From Bradyrhizobium sp. CCBAU 53351 (GTDB lineage Bacteria > Pseudomonadota > Alphaproteobacteria > Rhizobiales > Xanthobacteraceae): a stretch of DNA of 64,000 nt. The notes beneath the pieces were generated by a model. The model did not search any database. It was not told the origin of the DNA and was given only the letters and a program-made list of their open reading frames with translations. Position 1 is the first letter of the stretch. Each line of letters opens with the position of its first letter. Shown here in pieces: positions 16,354-24,636 of the stretch. The position numbers were made by a program, and so were the translations under genes. The stretch is from contig NZ_CP030059.1 in the NCBI RefSeq assembly GCF_015291745.1, forward strand, positions 4,243,501 to 4,307,500. The letters run 5' to 3'.

Positions 16354-17574
16354 TCACGCCGCGGCCGGCGCCGCCTGCCCTTGCGGCTTCGCGAACGGCC
16401 TGAATGTCATTGCCATCAGGAAGGCACCCAAGCCCATCGCCCAGGAGGCGATGTAGAGCCAGGCATAGCTGGAGAAGGCGTCGTAGATCAGGCCGCCGGC
16501 GAGCGGTCCGGTGGCCATGCCGAGGCTGCCGGCCATCGCGGTGCCGCCGATCACCGTGCCCATCATCCGAAGCGGAAAGTTCTCGCGGATGATCACCGCG
16601 TAGAGCGGCATGGTGCCGGCATAGATGAAGCCGAACACCGCGCCGACCGCGTAGAAGGTCGCAAGCTGGTGCGCGAAGACGTAGGCCAGCGCGCCGAACG
16701 CCTGCAGCAACAAGCCGGACACCAGCACGCGCTTGGCGCCGAACCGGTCGCCCATCAGGCCGAAGGCGATGCGGCCGCCGAGGCCGGCAAAGCCCTCGAT
16801 GCTGTAGATCGTCACCGCCGCGATCAACGGGATGCCGCAGCTCACGGCATAGCTGACGGTGTGGATGATCGGGCCGGAATGCGTGGCACAACAGAAGAAA
16901 TTGGTCGCGAGCAGGACCAGGAATTGCGGCGAGCGCAGCGCCTCGCTGGTCGACATCTCAGCTTGCCCGGCGCCCTCGCTTGTCGGTGCGGCCACGGCCT
17001 GCGCGAGCGCGGGCGGACGGCGCACCAGGAACGAGACCGGGATCATGATGGCGCCGACCACCAGCGCCACGATCTGCATCGAGGTCCGCCAATCGTGGCC
17101 GGAGACGAGCCAGGCCGCGAACGGCGCCATCGTCATTGGCGCCATGCCCATGCCGGCCGACACCAGCGACACCGCGAGGCTGCGATGGGTCTCGAACCAG
17201 CCGGTAACGGTCGCCATCATCGGCGCGAAGATCGCCGCACACGATGCGCCGGTTAGAAGGCCGAACACGAACTGGAACGCCAGCAGCGAGGTCGCATGGC
17301 TCGCGGCGAACAGGCTGAGCGTCAGCACGGTCGATCCCGTCAGCACCACCGGCAGCGGTCCGAAGCGGTCCGACAGCGTGCCCCAGGCCATGCTGGTGAA
17401 CGCCATCGCCAGAAAGCCGATCGTCATCGCGCTGGAGATGCCTGTCACCGACCAGCCGGTGTCCTTGGCGATCGGCTGCAGGAACACCGGCAGCGAAAAC
17501 ATGCCGCCGATCGCGACGCAGCCGAGCAAGCCGCCGGCGGCGACGATCACCCAGCGATAGGGGGATTGGGTCAT
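16354..17574 (-). CDS. MFS transporter
   Basis: A 406-residue major facilitator with about 12 hydrophobic segments. The loop between helices 2 and 3 (AWGTLSDRFGPLPVVL, about residues 63-78) carries the MFS motif A, G-x-L-x-D-R-x-G. A second copy in the C-terminal half (GLGGRIAFGLMGDRFGAKRVL) marks the internal duplication. The profile (MxxSPYRWVIVAAGGLLG start, GWFETHRSLAVSLVSAGMG) resembles oxalate/formate or monocarboxylate-type carriers, but the substrate is not determinable. GGGAGACAAGAAAG lies before the ATG. Confidence 0.9.
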   Translation of the reverse strand: MTQSPYRWVIVAAGGLLGCVAIGGMFSLPVFLQPIAKDTGWSVTGISSAMTIGFLAMAFTSMAWGTLSDRFGPLPVVLTGSTVLTLSLFAASHATSLLAFQFVFGLLTGASCAAIFAPMMATVTGWFETHRSLAVSLVSAGMGMAPMTMAPFAAWLVSGHDWRTSMQIVALVVGAIMIPVSFLVRRPPALAQAVAAPTSEGAGQAEMSTSEALRSPQFLVLLATNFFCCATHSGPIIHTVSYAVSCGIPLIAAVTIYSIEGFAGLGGRIAFGLMGDRFGAKRVLVSGLLLQAFGALAYVFAHQLATFYAVGAVFGFIYAGTMPLYAVIIRENFPLRMMGTVIGGTAMAGSLGMATGPLAGGLIYDAFSSYAWLYIASWAMGLGAFLMAMTFRPFAKPQGQAAPAAA

Positions 17575-17670
17575 CTTTCTTGTCTCCCGTGAGATCTGTC
17601 TTTCGTGGAAGACGAACGGGAACCACCACGACCGACAGGCGCCGTCACCCAGGAGAAAGATTTTTTACTG

Positions 17671-19026
17671 TCACCCCGCCCCCTGGTTCTTCGCAACAAG
17701 ATCGATCAGCGCCTTCAGGCTGGCAAAGACCGGCGACGTCAACGCCGGCGCCAGGATGGCGAGGATGCTGCCAACTGTTGCCGACGTTGCGAACTGGAGT
17801 TTATCCGTCTCCTTGGAACCGGCAACCGGCGCGTTCGCAGGATCACCCCGATAGCGCTGCACGTCCCAATACCAGCCGGCCAAAGCGGGAACTGCCGCCG
17901 CGAGCAAGGCGATTGTCCCGGTTATGCCCAGATGGCCGGTCAGCGCATCTGCCAGCGGCTTCAAAGCCTCAGCTTGCGACTTGACGAGCAATGCGAGCGG
18001 CCCGTCCATCACCAGCTTGCTCGCCACGGTCGCCACCACGAGGATCGCAGAGCTGAGCACGATCATCCACTGCAGATCTGTTTTCCGCTCTTGCAAGGAC
18101 TCAATTGTGGGCTTGTCCTCGGGGCTCGACGACACCGCGAACGCCAGCAGAGCGATGCCCACCGCCCAAAGTCCAACGAATGTGTTGGCGTCGATGATGC
18201 ATTTAAGGGCCGAGCTGATCTGGAACGGCTTGGCACTCACGTAGTACGCATCGACCAGCGTCTTGAAGATCTCATTTTTCGCGTCGGCTTTGTCCAGCAG
18301 AAATTCGAGGAACGTCCGCCCTGCGTTGGCGTAAGCGGTGGGCCAAAAGGTGCCAAACATTGCCAGAGCACCAAAGCCGACAAGACCGGCGACCAGCAGC
18401 GTGCGGCTGCGGCGCGCGATGATGATACTGCCCAGCAACAATGTCGCCGCGCTCACGAGGTAGAGCACTCCGCTGACCGCGGCATAGTTGTACCGAGCCG
18501 TCAAAGCATCGGCGATCTGTTTTGACTGGGCAATTGTCCGGTCGGAGACCTGGCCTTGCGCCGCCCTCTTAACCTCGTCTGCGGCAATCTTTTCTTGCAT
18601 ATCTGCTGTCGCGACGTCATCGCTCGCCTTGTCGATCGCATCTGGGGGGCTGCCCGGCGTGGCCTTCAGTCGCTGCAAGGTGGCTTGCTTGCGGGCAAGC
18701 GCTGATTGCTTTTCCTTAAGGGTGTCGTTCTTCTTGATTGTCGTGTCCGTGTCGGCATTGAGATCCGGGAGCACGAAATCGACGATCGGCTTTTTATCCA
18801 CGGGCATCAGACGGTCGGCAACCATGTTTGGGGCACCGTAACCCAGCAACAACGGTCCGACCACACAGCAGGCCGCCAGGGCGTAGGCAGCTGGAGAGCT
18901 CTTGATCCGCTTCAATAATTCCGAAATCCCTGTCCCGACCTTCTCCTTGGTCTCCCAGGTGCCGCTCTCCTCCTTGGGCCGGGACCCTCCAGACGTGGCC
19001 GTGCCAGCAGACCTAGTGTCGCTCAT
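17671..19026 (-). CDS. Hypothetical multi-span membrane protein
   Basis: A 451-residue protein starting MSDTRSAG at 19026 (GGGGGC precedes; an upstream start at 19053 has no such signal). I do not recognise a family. The first 40 residues are Ser/Gly/Lys-rich and cytoplasmic-looking. A first hydrophobic span is at about residues 45-65. A charged, probably coiled-coil segment rich in Lys/Gln/Ala/Asp follows (about 85-160). Five or six further hydrophobic spans lie between 165 and 430. It stands alone, with no operon partner and a 319-base gap upstream. Base usage (less extreme GC3) differs slightly from its neighbours, so acquisition is possible. Confidence 0.6.
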   Translation of the reverse strand: MSDTRSAGTATSGGSRPKEESGTWETKEKVGTGISELLKRIKSSPAAYALAACCVVGPLLLGYGAPNMVADRLMPVDKKPIVDFVLPDLNADTDTTIKKNDTLKEKQSALARKQATLQRLKATPGSPPDAIDKASDDVATADMQEKIAADEVKRAAQGQVSDRTIAQSKQIADALTARYNYAAVSGVLYLVSAATLLLGSIIIARRSRTLLVAGLVGFGALAMFGTFWPTAYANAGRTFLEFLLDKADAKNEIFKTLVDAYYVSAKPFQISSALKCIIDANTFVGLWAVGIALLAFAVSSSPEDKPTIESLQERKTDLQWMIVLSSAILVVATVASKLVMDGPLALLVKSQAEALKPLADALTGHLGITGTIALLAAAVPALAGWYWDVQRYRGDPANAPVAGSKETDKLQFATSATVGSILAILAPALTSPVFASLKALIDLVAKNQGAG

Positions 19027-19345
19027 GCTGCCCCCAAAATGATTTGCGATCACAAATGAAAGAAATCGACAGCGTTAGATCAGCACAACCAGAGGTTATG
19101 TCAAGCAAGGTCGAATGCTTGCGACGAACTGGCTCAGGGGAACGCGCTCGATCGCACCGGCTGCATCGACCTAGGACAAGAAGCGCGACTTGCGCGGCCA
19201 AGGCGCGGTTTGACACGTCGGGCACGACACCGGCATGATGTCATCATCCCGCCAATCGGACCGCATCTGCCCGGACGTCCGCCGAGTATGACGTAGACCG
19301 CCGCGTCCGTGCGTCTTCCACCGCTGGCTTTCGAACGGAACGCTC
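19027..19345. other. Intergenic gap without a recognisable gene
   Basis: This 319-base stretch separates the orphan membrane protein from the divergent cupin gene. I see no convincing open frame, hairpin or repeat. It presumably holds both promoters. Confidence 0.4.
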
Positions 19346-19807
19346 ATGCCAAAGATCGACATCGCAGCCGTGCCGGCCCGCAAGGGCTCCGGCTATCCGG
19401 CCCCCTTCAACGCGCCCTGCGCCGAACGCATCCGCAAGCGGCTCGGCGATGCCGGCGGTCTCGAGGATTTCGGCGTCAACCTGATGCGCCTTCCGCCGGG
19501 CGGCTGGTCGAGCCAGCGGCACTGGCATTCGCTCGAGGACGAGTTCGTCTACATCCTCGAAGGTGAAGTGACGCTGATCGAGGATGGCGGCGAAACCCTG
19601 CTGCGCACGGGCGATTGCGCCGCTTTCCCGAAAGGCAGCGGCAACGGCCATCACATGATCAACCGGTCGGACGCCACTGCGGTCTATCTCGAAGTCGGCT
19701 CGCGTTCGCAGGACGACCTCATCACCTGCTCCGACATCGACATGATGAGCCCGGCCTCCGACGGCCGGTTCCTGCACAAGGACGGCACGCCGTATCCGGA
19801 CCCATGA
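19346..19807 (+). CDS. Cupin domain protein
   Basis: A 153-residue single-domain cupin. Motif 1 is the HWHSLEDEFVYILEGE segment (about 66-82; G-x5-H-x-H-x3,4-E-x6-G pattern) and motif 2 is FPKGSGNGHHMINRS (about 92-106). Two conserved His and a Glu in motif 1 plus a His in motif 2 would bind a metal. The sequence resembles sugar-isomerase-like or oxalate-decarboxylase-like small cupins, but the activity is unassigned. It converges with the DUF308-like gene 17 bases away. Confidence 0.88.
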   Translation: MPKIDIAAVPARKGSGYPAPFNAPCAERIRKRLGDAGGLEDFGVNLMRLPPGGWSSQRHWHSLEDEFVYILEGEVTLIEDGGETLLRTGDCAAFPKGSGNGHHMINRSDATAVYLEVGSRSQDDLITCSDIDMMSPASDGRFLHKDGTPYPDP

Positions 19808-19824
19808 ACGTCCGCGGCCACACC

Positions 19825-20403
19825 TCACGCGGCCGCGTCACGCCGCCACGTGCTGACCGTGAGCCAGACGGCCGAGACCAGGAAGTAGAGCGCCCCGACC
19901 GCGGCATAGCCCGCGACGTTCGCGATCGACGGAGCCGCAGGCATCGTGGCCTGAAAGATGAAGAAGCCGCCTGCAAGGGCCGATTGGCCGCCGCTGAGCG
20001 CCATGGCCCATTGCGCGCCGAAACGCTTCCAGCGCCGCACGGCCGTGCCGAGCTGAAGCAGTCCGGACAGGATCGCCCAGACCCCGAAGATCCCGAGCAC
20101 CCAGTTCATGCTGACCCGCAAGGCCAACACGACCGCGATGGTGGTCGCAAGGCTGACCAACACGTTCAGGGCCTGCGTGCGATTCTGGTTCAAGCCGCCG
20201 CTGCAGAGCGCGTCGAGATAATTGGCCGCGGCGTCCCATGCCGGATACGCGACCAGCAGCGTTGCAGCGATCACCGCCGACGGCGGCGCGATCGTGAAGG
20301 CCGCTATGACCCAGGCGAGGGAGCACGCGGCGCGAAGGAAATAGTACTGCTTCAGCCATTGCGCATGGTCGGCGACGTCGGGAGTCATCTGGCGATCTTT
20401 CAT
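19825..20403 (-). CDS. DUF308-like integral membrane protein
   Basis: A 192-residue protein starting MKDRQMTPDVADHAQWLKQYYFLRAACS at ATG 20403, with about five or six hydrophobic segments arranged as in HdeD/DUF308 proteins. The start was chosen because the TetR-type operator lies just upstream of it; the longer frame to 20493 would read through that operator. Function unknown; related proteins are linked to acid or membrane stress. It is probably repressed by the adjacent TetR protein, because near-identical 16-bp palindromes lie in front of both genes. Confidence 0.75.
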   Translation of the reverse strand: MKDRQMTPDVADHAQWLKQYYFLRAACSLAWVIAAFTIAPPSAVIAATLLVAYPAWDAAANYLDALCSGGLNQNRTQALNVLVSLATTIAVVLALRVSMNWVLGIFGVWAILSGLLQLGTAVRRWKRFGAQWAMALSGGQSALAGGFFIFQATMPAAPSIANVAGYAAVGALYFLVSAVWLTVSTWRRDAAA

Positions 20404-20414
20404 CGTTCTTTCTT

Positions 20415-20430
20415 TACCTACTAGTTGGTA
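20415..20430. promoter_or_regulatory. TetR-type operator, site 1
   Basis: TACCTACTAGTTGGTA is a 16-bp palindrome with a single mismatched pair, 11 bases upstream of the DUF308-like start. It matches the site at 21085-21100 in 14 of 16 positions. Confidence 0.65.
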
Positions 20431-20489
20431 GCTTAAGGTACCAGGGGTTGGCACGGAGCAGCCGCGCGCCCCGTGCCAAGTCTTGTCCG

Positions 20490-21074
20490 TCAATGCTCGG
20501 TGGACAGCCGGTCCAGCATTGGCCGTGTGATGGTCCCGAACGTCCTGGGATCGCCATAGGCGCGCGCTGACAGCATCGCGCCGTGAACGGTCGCCATGAA
20601 TCCTTCAGCCTCGACCTTCGCGGAGCTGGACAGATGCAGCCGCCCCTTTCGCTTCCCGCGCTCCAGCACCGATGTCAGCCACGACGCCAGCACACGGAAA
20701 TGCGCACGGACTTCCAGCGCGACCTCTTCTGGGAGGATCGGAAGCTCGCTGGCAAGCAGCGCGCAGACGCAGAAGGGCGCGGTCGCGTCCGTGATGCAGG
20801 CCTCCCAATAGGCGACATAGCTTTCGAGCTGGTCGCGCGCGTCCGGAATGTTGCGCTCGATTGCCGCCAATCCGGCTTGGGCCTCTTCGCGATAGCGCGA
20901 CACCAGGGTGCGGACCAGATCGACCTTGCTGGCGAAATGATGATGGATGCTCGGCTTGCGGATGCCGACCACATCGGCGATGTCGGCATAGCTGAAGCCA
21001 TTATAACCGCCCGCGATGATCAGCGAGCGTGCGCAAGCTAGGATGTCGTCAGCGGTGGTGGAGACGTGGCTCAT
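20490..21074 (-). CDS. TetR/AcrR family transcriptional regulator
   Basis: A 194-residue TetR regulator. The N-terminal helix-turn-helix is at about residues 8-55 (ILACARSLIIAGGYNGFSYADIADVVGIRKPSIHHHFASKVDLV), and a divergent ligand-binding domain with a C-terminal AcrR-like helix bundle follows. Its ATG at 21074 lies 10 bases from a palindrome also found upstream of the DUF308-like gene. It therefore probably represses itself and that gene. The ligand is unknown. The divergent gene is the peptide-deformylase-like CDS, which may also be affected. Confidence 0.9.
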   Translation of the reverse strand: MSHVSTTADDILACARSLIIAGGYNGFSYADIADVVGIRKPSIHHHFASKVDLVRTLVSRYREEAQAGLAAIERNIPDARDQLESYVAYWEACITDATAPFCVCALLASELPILPEEVALEVRAHFRVLASWLTSVLERGKRKGRLHLSSSAKVEAEGFMATVHGAMLSARAYGDPRTFGTITRPMLDRLSTEH

Positions 21075-21084
21075 GCAGTGTAGC

Positions 21085-21100
21085 TACCTTCCAGTTGGTA
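21085..21100. promoter_or_regulatory. TetR-type operator, site 2
   Basis: TACCTTCCAGTTGGTA lies between the TetR gene and the divergent deformylase-like gene. Outer arms TACC/GGTA match site 1 at 20415-20430, with two internal differences. Confidence 0.6.
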
Positions 21101-21150
21101 GGGCATCAAGGAGGGATGCTTCACCGATGCGTGAGTGGTAGGAGCCTCCC

Positions 21151-21648
21151 ATGACCATCCGCTCCATTATCCGCTACCCCGACCGCCGGCTCGCGATGCC
21201 GGCTTGCCCCGTCACCGCGTTCGACGACAGCTTGCGCGAACTTGCCGCCGACCTGGTGGAGACCATGCGCGCCGCGCCCGGCATCGGCATCACCGCGCCG
21301 CATATCGGGGTGCCCTTGCGTGTCGTCGTGCTCGATCTCGACGCCGGCGAAGGTCCCCTCACCTACGTCAATCCCGTCATTGAACGGGCCTCGCCCGAGA
21401 TGATCATGCACCGCGAGGGCAGCGTCTCGATGCCTGGCATCAACGACGAGGTGCAGCGCCACGCGCGCGTGCGGATCGGCTACCAGGATCTCGACGGCAC
21501 CATGCAAAGCGAGGAGTCGGAGGGCTTGCGCGCCGTGTGTCATCAGCACGAGATCGACCAGCTCGACGGCATGTTCTGGATCCAGCGGCTGTCGCGGCTG
21601 AAGCGGGAGCGGCTGGTGAAGAAATTCGAGAAGCTGATGCGATCGTAG
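21151..21648 (+). CDS. Peptide-deformylase-like protein with altered metal site
   Basis: A 165-residue protein clearly of the peptide deformylase family. Motif 1 is GIGITAPHIG (44-53; canonical G-x-G-x-A-A-P-Q), motif 2 is EGSVS (89-93; canonical EGCLS) and motif 3 is HQHEIDQLDG (131-140; canonical QHExDHLxG). The motif-2 Cys is Ser and the second motif-3 His is Gln, so two of the three expected metal ligands are missing. Glu134 and His133 remain. It is unlikely to be an active deformylase by the normal mechanism. A housekeeping def gene presumably exists elsewhere. It is divergent from the TetR gene. Confidence 0.85.
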   Translation: MTIRSIIRYPDRRLAMPACPVTAFDDSLRELAADLVETMRAAPGIGITAPHIGVPLRVVVLDLDAGEGPLTYVNPVIERASPEMIMHREGSVSMPGINDEVQRHARVRIGYQDLDGTMQSEESEGLRAVCHQHEIDQLDGMFWIQRLSRLKRERLVKKFEKLMRS

Positions 21649-21674
21649 GGCGGATTAGCGAAACGTAATTCGCC
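21649..21674. terminator. Inverted repeat between convergent genes
   Basis: GGCGGATTA (21649-21657) and TAATTCGCC (21666-21674) form a stem with one mismatch right after the deformylase-like stop codon and before the convergent ArsR gene. It resembles the dispersed ggcggatta...taatccgcc elements of Bradyrhizobium (recollection) and could serve both genes as a terminator. Confidence 0.45.
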
Positions 21675-21719
21675 ATTCTTGGCAGGTCGTAGCAGGAGAA
21701 TGCACCCTACGCATCGCAC

Positions 21720-22082
21720 TCACGCCCTCTTCCCGCCCCGCTTGGTGACCGGCGCGTTGCGGCGCTCGCGTTTGCCGCGCCCGATCTCGGTCGCCAGCGC
21801 GTCCAGCTTGGGCTCCCAGAAATTCCGGAACTGGCCGATCCAGTCGTCCACCGCGCGAAGTCCCGCGACGTCGACCGAATAGAGGCGCCGTTGCGCTTCT
21901 GCCCGGACGATGGCAAAGCCGCTCTCGCGCAACACCTTGAGGTGCTGCGAGACGGCCGCCTGGGTGATGCCGAACTCGGCCCCGATGATGTCGACGACCT
22001 CGCCGGACGCCATTTCATCCCGCGCCAGCAGCTCGAGGATCCGACGGCGCACGGGATCGGCGAGGACCTCGAAGATGAGCAT
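21720..22082 (-). CDS. ArsR family transcriptional regulator
   Basis: A 120-residue ArsR/SmtB-type regulator beginning MLIFEVLADPVRRRILELLARDEM. The helix-turn-helix is GITQAAVSQHLKVLRESGFA (about residues 39-58), and the wing QRRLYSVDVAGLR follows. The C-terminal tail is Lys/Arg-rich. No Cys metal site is visible, in line with the ArsR subgroup that pairs with SRPBCC/AHSA1 proteins. Its ATG overlaps the stop of the SRPBCC gene (TGATG), so the two are translationally coupled. A 24-bp palindrome lies upstream of the pair. Confidence 0.9.
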   Translation of the reverse strand: MLIFEVLADPVRRRILELLARDEMASGEVVDIIGAEFGITQAAVSQHLKVLRESGFAIVRAEAQRRLYSVDVAGLRAVDDWIGQFRNFWEPKLDALATEIGRGKRERRNAPVTKRGGKRA

Positions 22083-22744
22083 CAGCTTCCTGTGCCGGGA
22101 TGTGCGATGTCGGGCGGCATCTCGCCACGATAGAACGCGATGGTGCGGTCCGAGCGCTGCTTCGCCTCGTCGGGAGCGACCCCGCTTGCGACGTGCGCCG
22201 CCCGCCAGAATTCGCCGCTGGTCGTCATGAAGTCCTTGCCCTCCGGCGAGCCCATCCACGCCTCGGCCGTCGCATGGTCGACCGTTGCCCCGCTCGCAAG
22301 ATATCGCTCGAGCCCCGCGAGCGCGAGATCCCAGCCGATCCCCACCGCACCCGGGCCGAACTGATTCCAATGATCCTCGATGATCGCGGTGTGCTCGAGC
22401 GTCAAACGCGCCTGGTGTCGCTCCGCCGCCAGCCTGACGTCGATCCAGCTGATCGCGCCGCCGAATTCCCACGTCGCCGCAAAATGGGTCGGCGGCGCGC
22501 ACCCCGTGATGGTGCCGCCCGCATTGCCCTTGAGCTGGTAGCGTCCGCCGAGCTGGAGCTCGCCCTCCACCGGCAGGAACCAACGCGGAATGCGCTCTTT
22601 GCTGGTCACGGCGTCCCAGAGATCATCAACGCTGGTATCGTAGAGGCGCGTCAGCGTCACGGCACTCGCGGGTTTGCCATCCTTCTCGAAGCTGCGCACC
22701 GAGCGCGTGACAAGGCCCAGAACTCTGGCGACGTCGATCTCCAT
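22082..22744 (-). CDS. SRPBCC (AHSA1/START-like) domain protein
   Basis: A 220-residue protein of the SRPBCC superfamily: AVTLTRLYDTSVDDLWDAVTSKERIPRWFLPVEGELQLGGRYQL gives the first strand/helix-grip elements, and FAATWEFGGAISWIDVRL plus LTLEHTA the central strands. Such proteins bind hydrophobic ligands. The start ATG 22744 follows GGGAGG. This gene order, SRPBCC then ArsR, is a recurrent pair in actinobacteria and rhizobia. The ligand is unknown. Expression is probably autoregulated through the operator at 22792-22815. Confidence 0.88.
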   Translation of the reverse strand: MEIDVARVLGLVTRSVRSFEKDGKPASAVTLTRLYDTSVDDLWDAVTSKERIPRWFLPVEGELQLGGRYQLKGNAGGTITGCAPPTHFAATWEFGGAISWIDVRLAAERHQARLTLEHTAIIEDHWNQFGPGAVGIGWDLALAGLERYLASGATVDHATAEAWMGSPEGKDFMTTSGEFWRAAHVASGVAPDEAKQRSDRTIAFYRGEMPPDIAHPGTGS

Positions 22745-22791
22745 GGCATGCCTCCCTAGCGTTTCATTCAAGGAGGAATATCGAGCTACCC

Positions 22792-22815
22792 TAATATAAG
22801 TCAATACTTATATTA
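22792..22815. promoter_or_regulatory. ArsR-type operator, 10-bp perfect inverted repeat
   Basis: TAATATAAGT (22792-22801) and ACTTATATTA (22806-22815) are perfect inverted repeats around CAAT. The site is 48 bases upstream of the SRPBCC-arsR pair and about 108 bases upstream of the divergent cupin gene. AT-rich 10-4-10 palindromes are typical ArsR/SmtB sites. Confidence 0.7.
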
Positions 22816-22922
22816 AGACGCTGCGCTGCGTCAAACCGTCTCGCGCGGCGATGCGAACCAAGTACGGGCTGAAACGTCTATCCGTCTCACCCCGCCATCG
22901 CTGGACCAGACGGAAGGCTTTC

Positions 22923-23267
22923 ATGAAAGTTCGCAAATTCGCCATCACCGACGCTTCGTTCGAACGCTCGCCGCGGCAGGACGGCGACATCTTCGCCGGC
23001 AATGTGATCGACCAGCGCCACGGCGGCCCGATCACCATCGGCTTCGGCCGCTACGCGCCGAACCAGAGCCTGGAGGAAAAGCTTGCCGTCGACGACGTCA
23101 TGCTGGTCCTGGAAGGCAAGCTCTCGGTCGCGAGTAGCGGCAGCACCGTCACCGCGGGTCCCGGCGAGATCGTCTACATGCCGAAGGGCGAGACGGTCAC
23201 GATCCGCTCGCACGAGCAAGGCGCCGTCACCGCTTACGTCACCTATCCGCATTGGCAGGAGGCGTGA
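22923..23267 (+). CDS. Cupin domain protein, EutQ-like
   Basis: A 114-residue single cupin starting MKVRKFAITDASFERSP. The barrel shows DDVMLVLEGKLSVASSG and GPGEIVYMPKGETVTIRSHEQG, similar to the C-terminal cupin of ethanolamine-utilization protein EutQ. The canonical His metal ligands of motif 1 are absent (DD-x-M-x-V-L-E-G), which is usual for EutQ-like members. No other eut gene is nearby. It is divergent from the SRPBCC/arsR pair and could share its operator region. Confidence 0.8.
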   Translation: MKVRKFAITDASFERSPRQDGDIFAGNVIDQRHGGPITIGFGRYAPNQSLEEKLAVDDVMLVLEGKLSVASSGSTVTAGPGEIVYMPKGETVTIRSHEQGAVTAYVTYPHWQEA

Positions 23268-23292
23268 CGGCTGGCGTGGCCGCTGACAGCCG

Positions 23293-24546
23293 CTACCCGC
23301 CCGCCATCAGCGCCTTGGCCAGCGCCATGTAGGCTGGCAGCGTCACGGGATCGTTGGCGGCGTTGCCCGCGACGGGGTGCGAGGCGTAGCGCGCAATCAC
23401 CATCTCCGCCTTGGGATCGACATAGATGCCCTGGCCGTAGACGCCCCGCGCCATGTAGGCGCCGTGCGCGTTGTGCGTGACCCACCATTGATTGCGGTAG
23501 GAGGCGCCGGGCAGCGTGGTGTAGCCGGCCGGCTTGAATTTTTCGGGGTCGCCGCCGCGCGCGATGTCCTCGACCACTTGCGACGGCACGATCTGGCGGC
23601 CGTTGAAGCGGCCGTGGTTGCGCATGGTCTCGCCGAACCGGGCAAGATCGCGCAGCGTCGTGGAAAGACCGCCGCCGCCGCTCTCGGTGCCGATGCGGTC
23701 GACGTGATAATGCGCGTCCTCCTCCGCACCCATCGGCTGCCAGATCCGCTCGGACAACAGGTCCGCCAGCGTCAGGCCGCTGACTCGGCGGCAGATCCAG
23801 GCCAGCACGTCGGTGTTGACGGTCTTGTAGGCAAACGCCTTGCCGTGCTCGCCCTGCTTTGTCTGCGCGATGAGGAAATCGAAAATGTTGGTCGGCCCAT
23901 CATAGCCCGGCGGGATCGGCGCCATGCCGTTGGCGCGGCGGAGCGCCCACACGTCCGAATTCTTGTCGGTATAGACCTCAGTGTAGGCGAGCCCCGTGGT
24001 CATATCCATGACCTCGTGCACCCGCGCATCGCCAAACGCGCTGGCCTTCAGCTCCGGCACATAGTCCGTGACCGGCGCCTGCGGATCGATCCTGCCCTCC
24101 GCGACCAGCATGCCGGCGAGCACGCCGGTGAACGCCTTCGTCACGGACATCGCGATATGCGGCTTGTGCGGCTTCAACGCGCCGAAATAGCGCTCATAGA
24201 TCAACCTGCCCCGATGCAGCACCGCGATGCCGTCGGTGTAGGTCTCCTCCAGCATCTGCGCGAAGGTCATCGGACGGCCGTCCATCGTGGTGGAAGCGAC
24301 CGCGCCGATGCCCTGCTCCGCGCGCGGTAGAGGTGATGCAGGCGCTGCGCCGCGCCAGACATTCACGGTGGGCACGAGTTGGCGGATGTTGCTCCAGGCC
24401 CAGCGCAGTTCGGGGAAATCGCGGAACGAGCCGTCCTGGAAGGTGATGAGGCGGTCGGGCGCCGGCGGGAAGCCGCGCATATAGCCGAGGGTTTCGGGGT
24501 CGGTGGCGGTGGAGGTGGCGGAAGGCTGGGTGGGCGCGGCGGACAT
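23293..24546 (-). CDS. Serine hydrolase, class C beta-lactamase-like family
   Basis: A 417-residue protein with the SxxK motif SVTK at 134-137, a Tyr-Lys-Thr (YKTVNTDVL) second motif around residue 242, and a MARGVYGQGIYV region near the C-terminus where the third motif is expected. It lacks a signal peptide, so a cytosolic esterase such as a 6-aminohexanoate-dimer-hydrolase relative is the best guess. The start is ATG 24546 with GGAG upstream; a TTG one codon earlier is less likely. It is unrelated at operon level to its neighbours and a different subfamily from the hydrolase at 740-1924. Confidence 0.87.
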   Translation of the reverse strand: MSAAPTQPSATSTATDPETLGYMRGFPPAPDRLITFQDGSFRDFPELRWAWSNIRQLVPTVNVWRGAAPASPLPRAEQGIGAVASTTMDGRPMTFAQMLEETYTDGIAVLHRGRLIYERYFGALKPHKPHIAMSVTKAFTGVLAGMLVAEGRIDPQAPVTDYVPELKASAFGDARVHEVMDMTTGLAYTEVYTDKNSDVWALRRANGMAPIPPGYDGPTNIFDFLIAQTKQGEHGKAFAYKTVNTDVLAWICRRVSGLTLADLLSERIWQPMGAEEDAHYHVDRIGTESGGGGLSTTLRDLARFGETMRNHGRFNGRQIVPSQVVEDIARGGDPEKFKPAGYTTLPGASYRNQWWVTHNAHGAYMARGVYGQGIYVDPKAEMVIARYASHPVAGNAANDPVTLPAYMALAKALMAGG

Positions 24547-24636
24547 CAAGCTGGACTCCGGAAGAGCGATGCCGACGTCCTATCACGAGCGCGCGGCCCG
24601 CACATCCGATGGAAGCGCCGAGCACCTGCGCAACAA

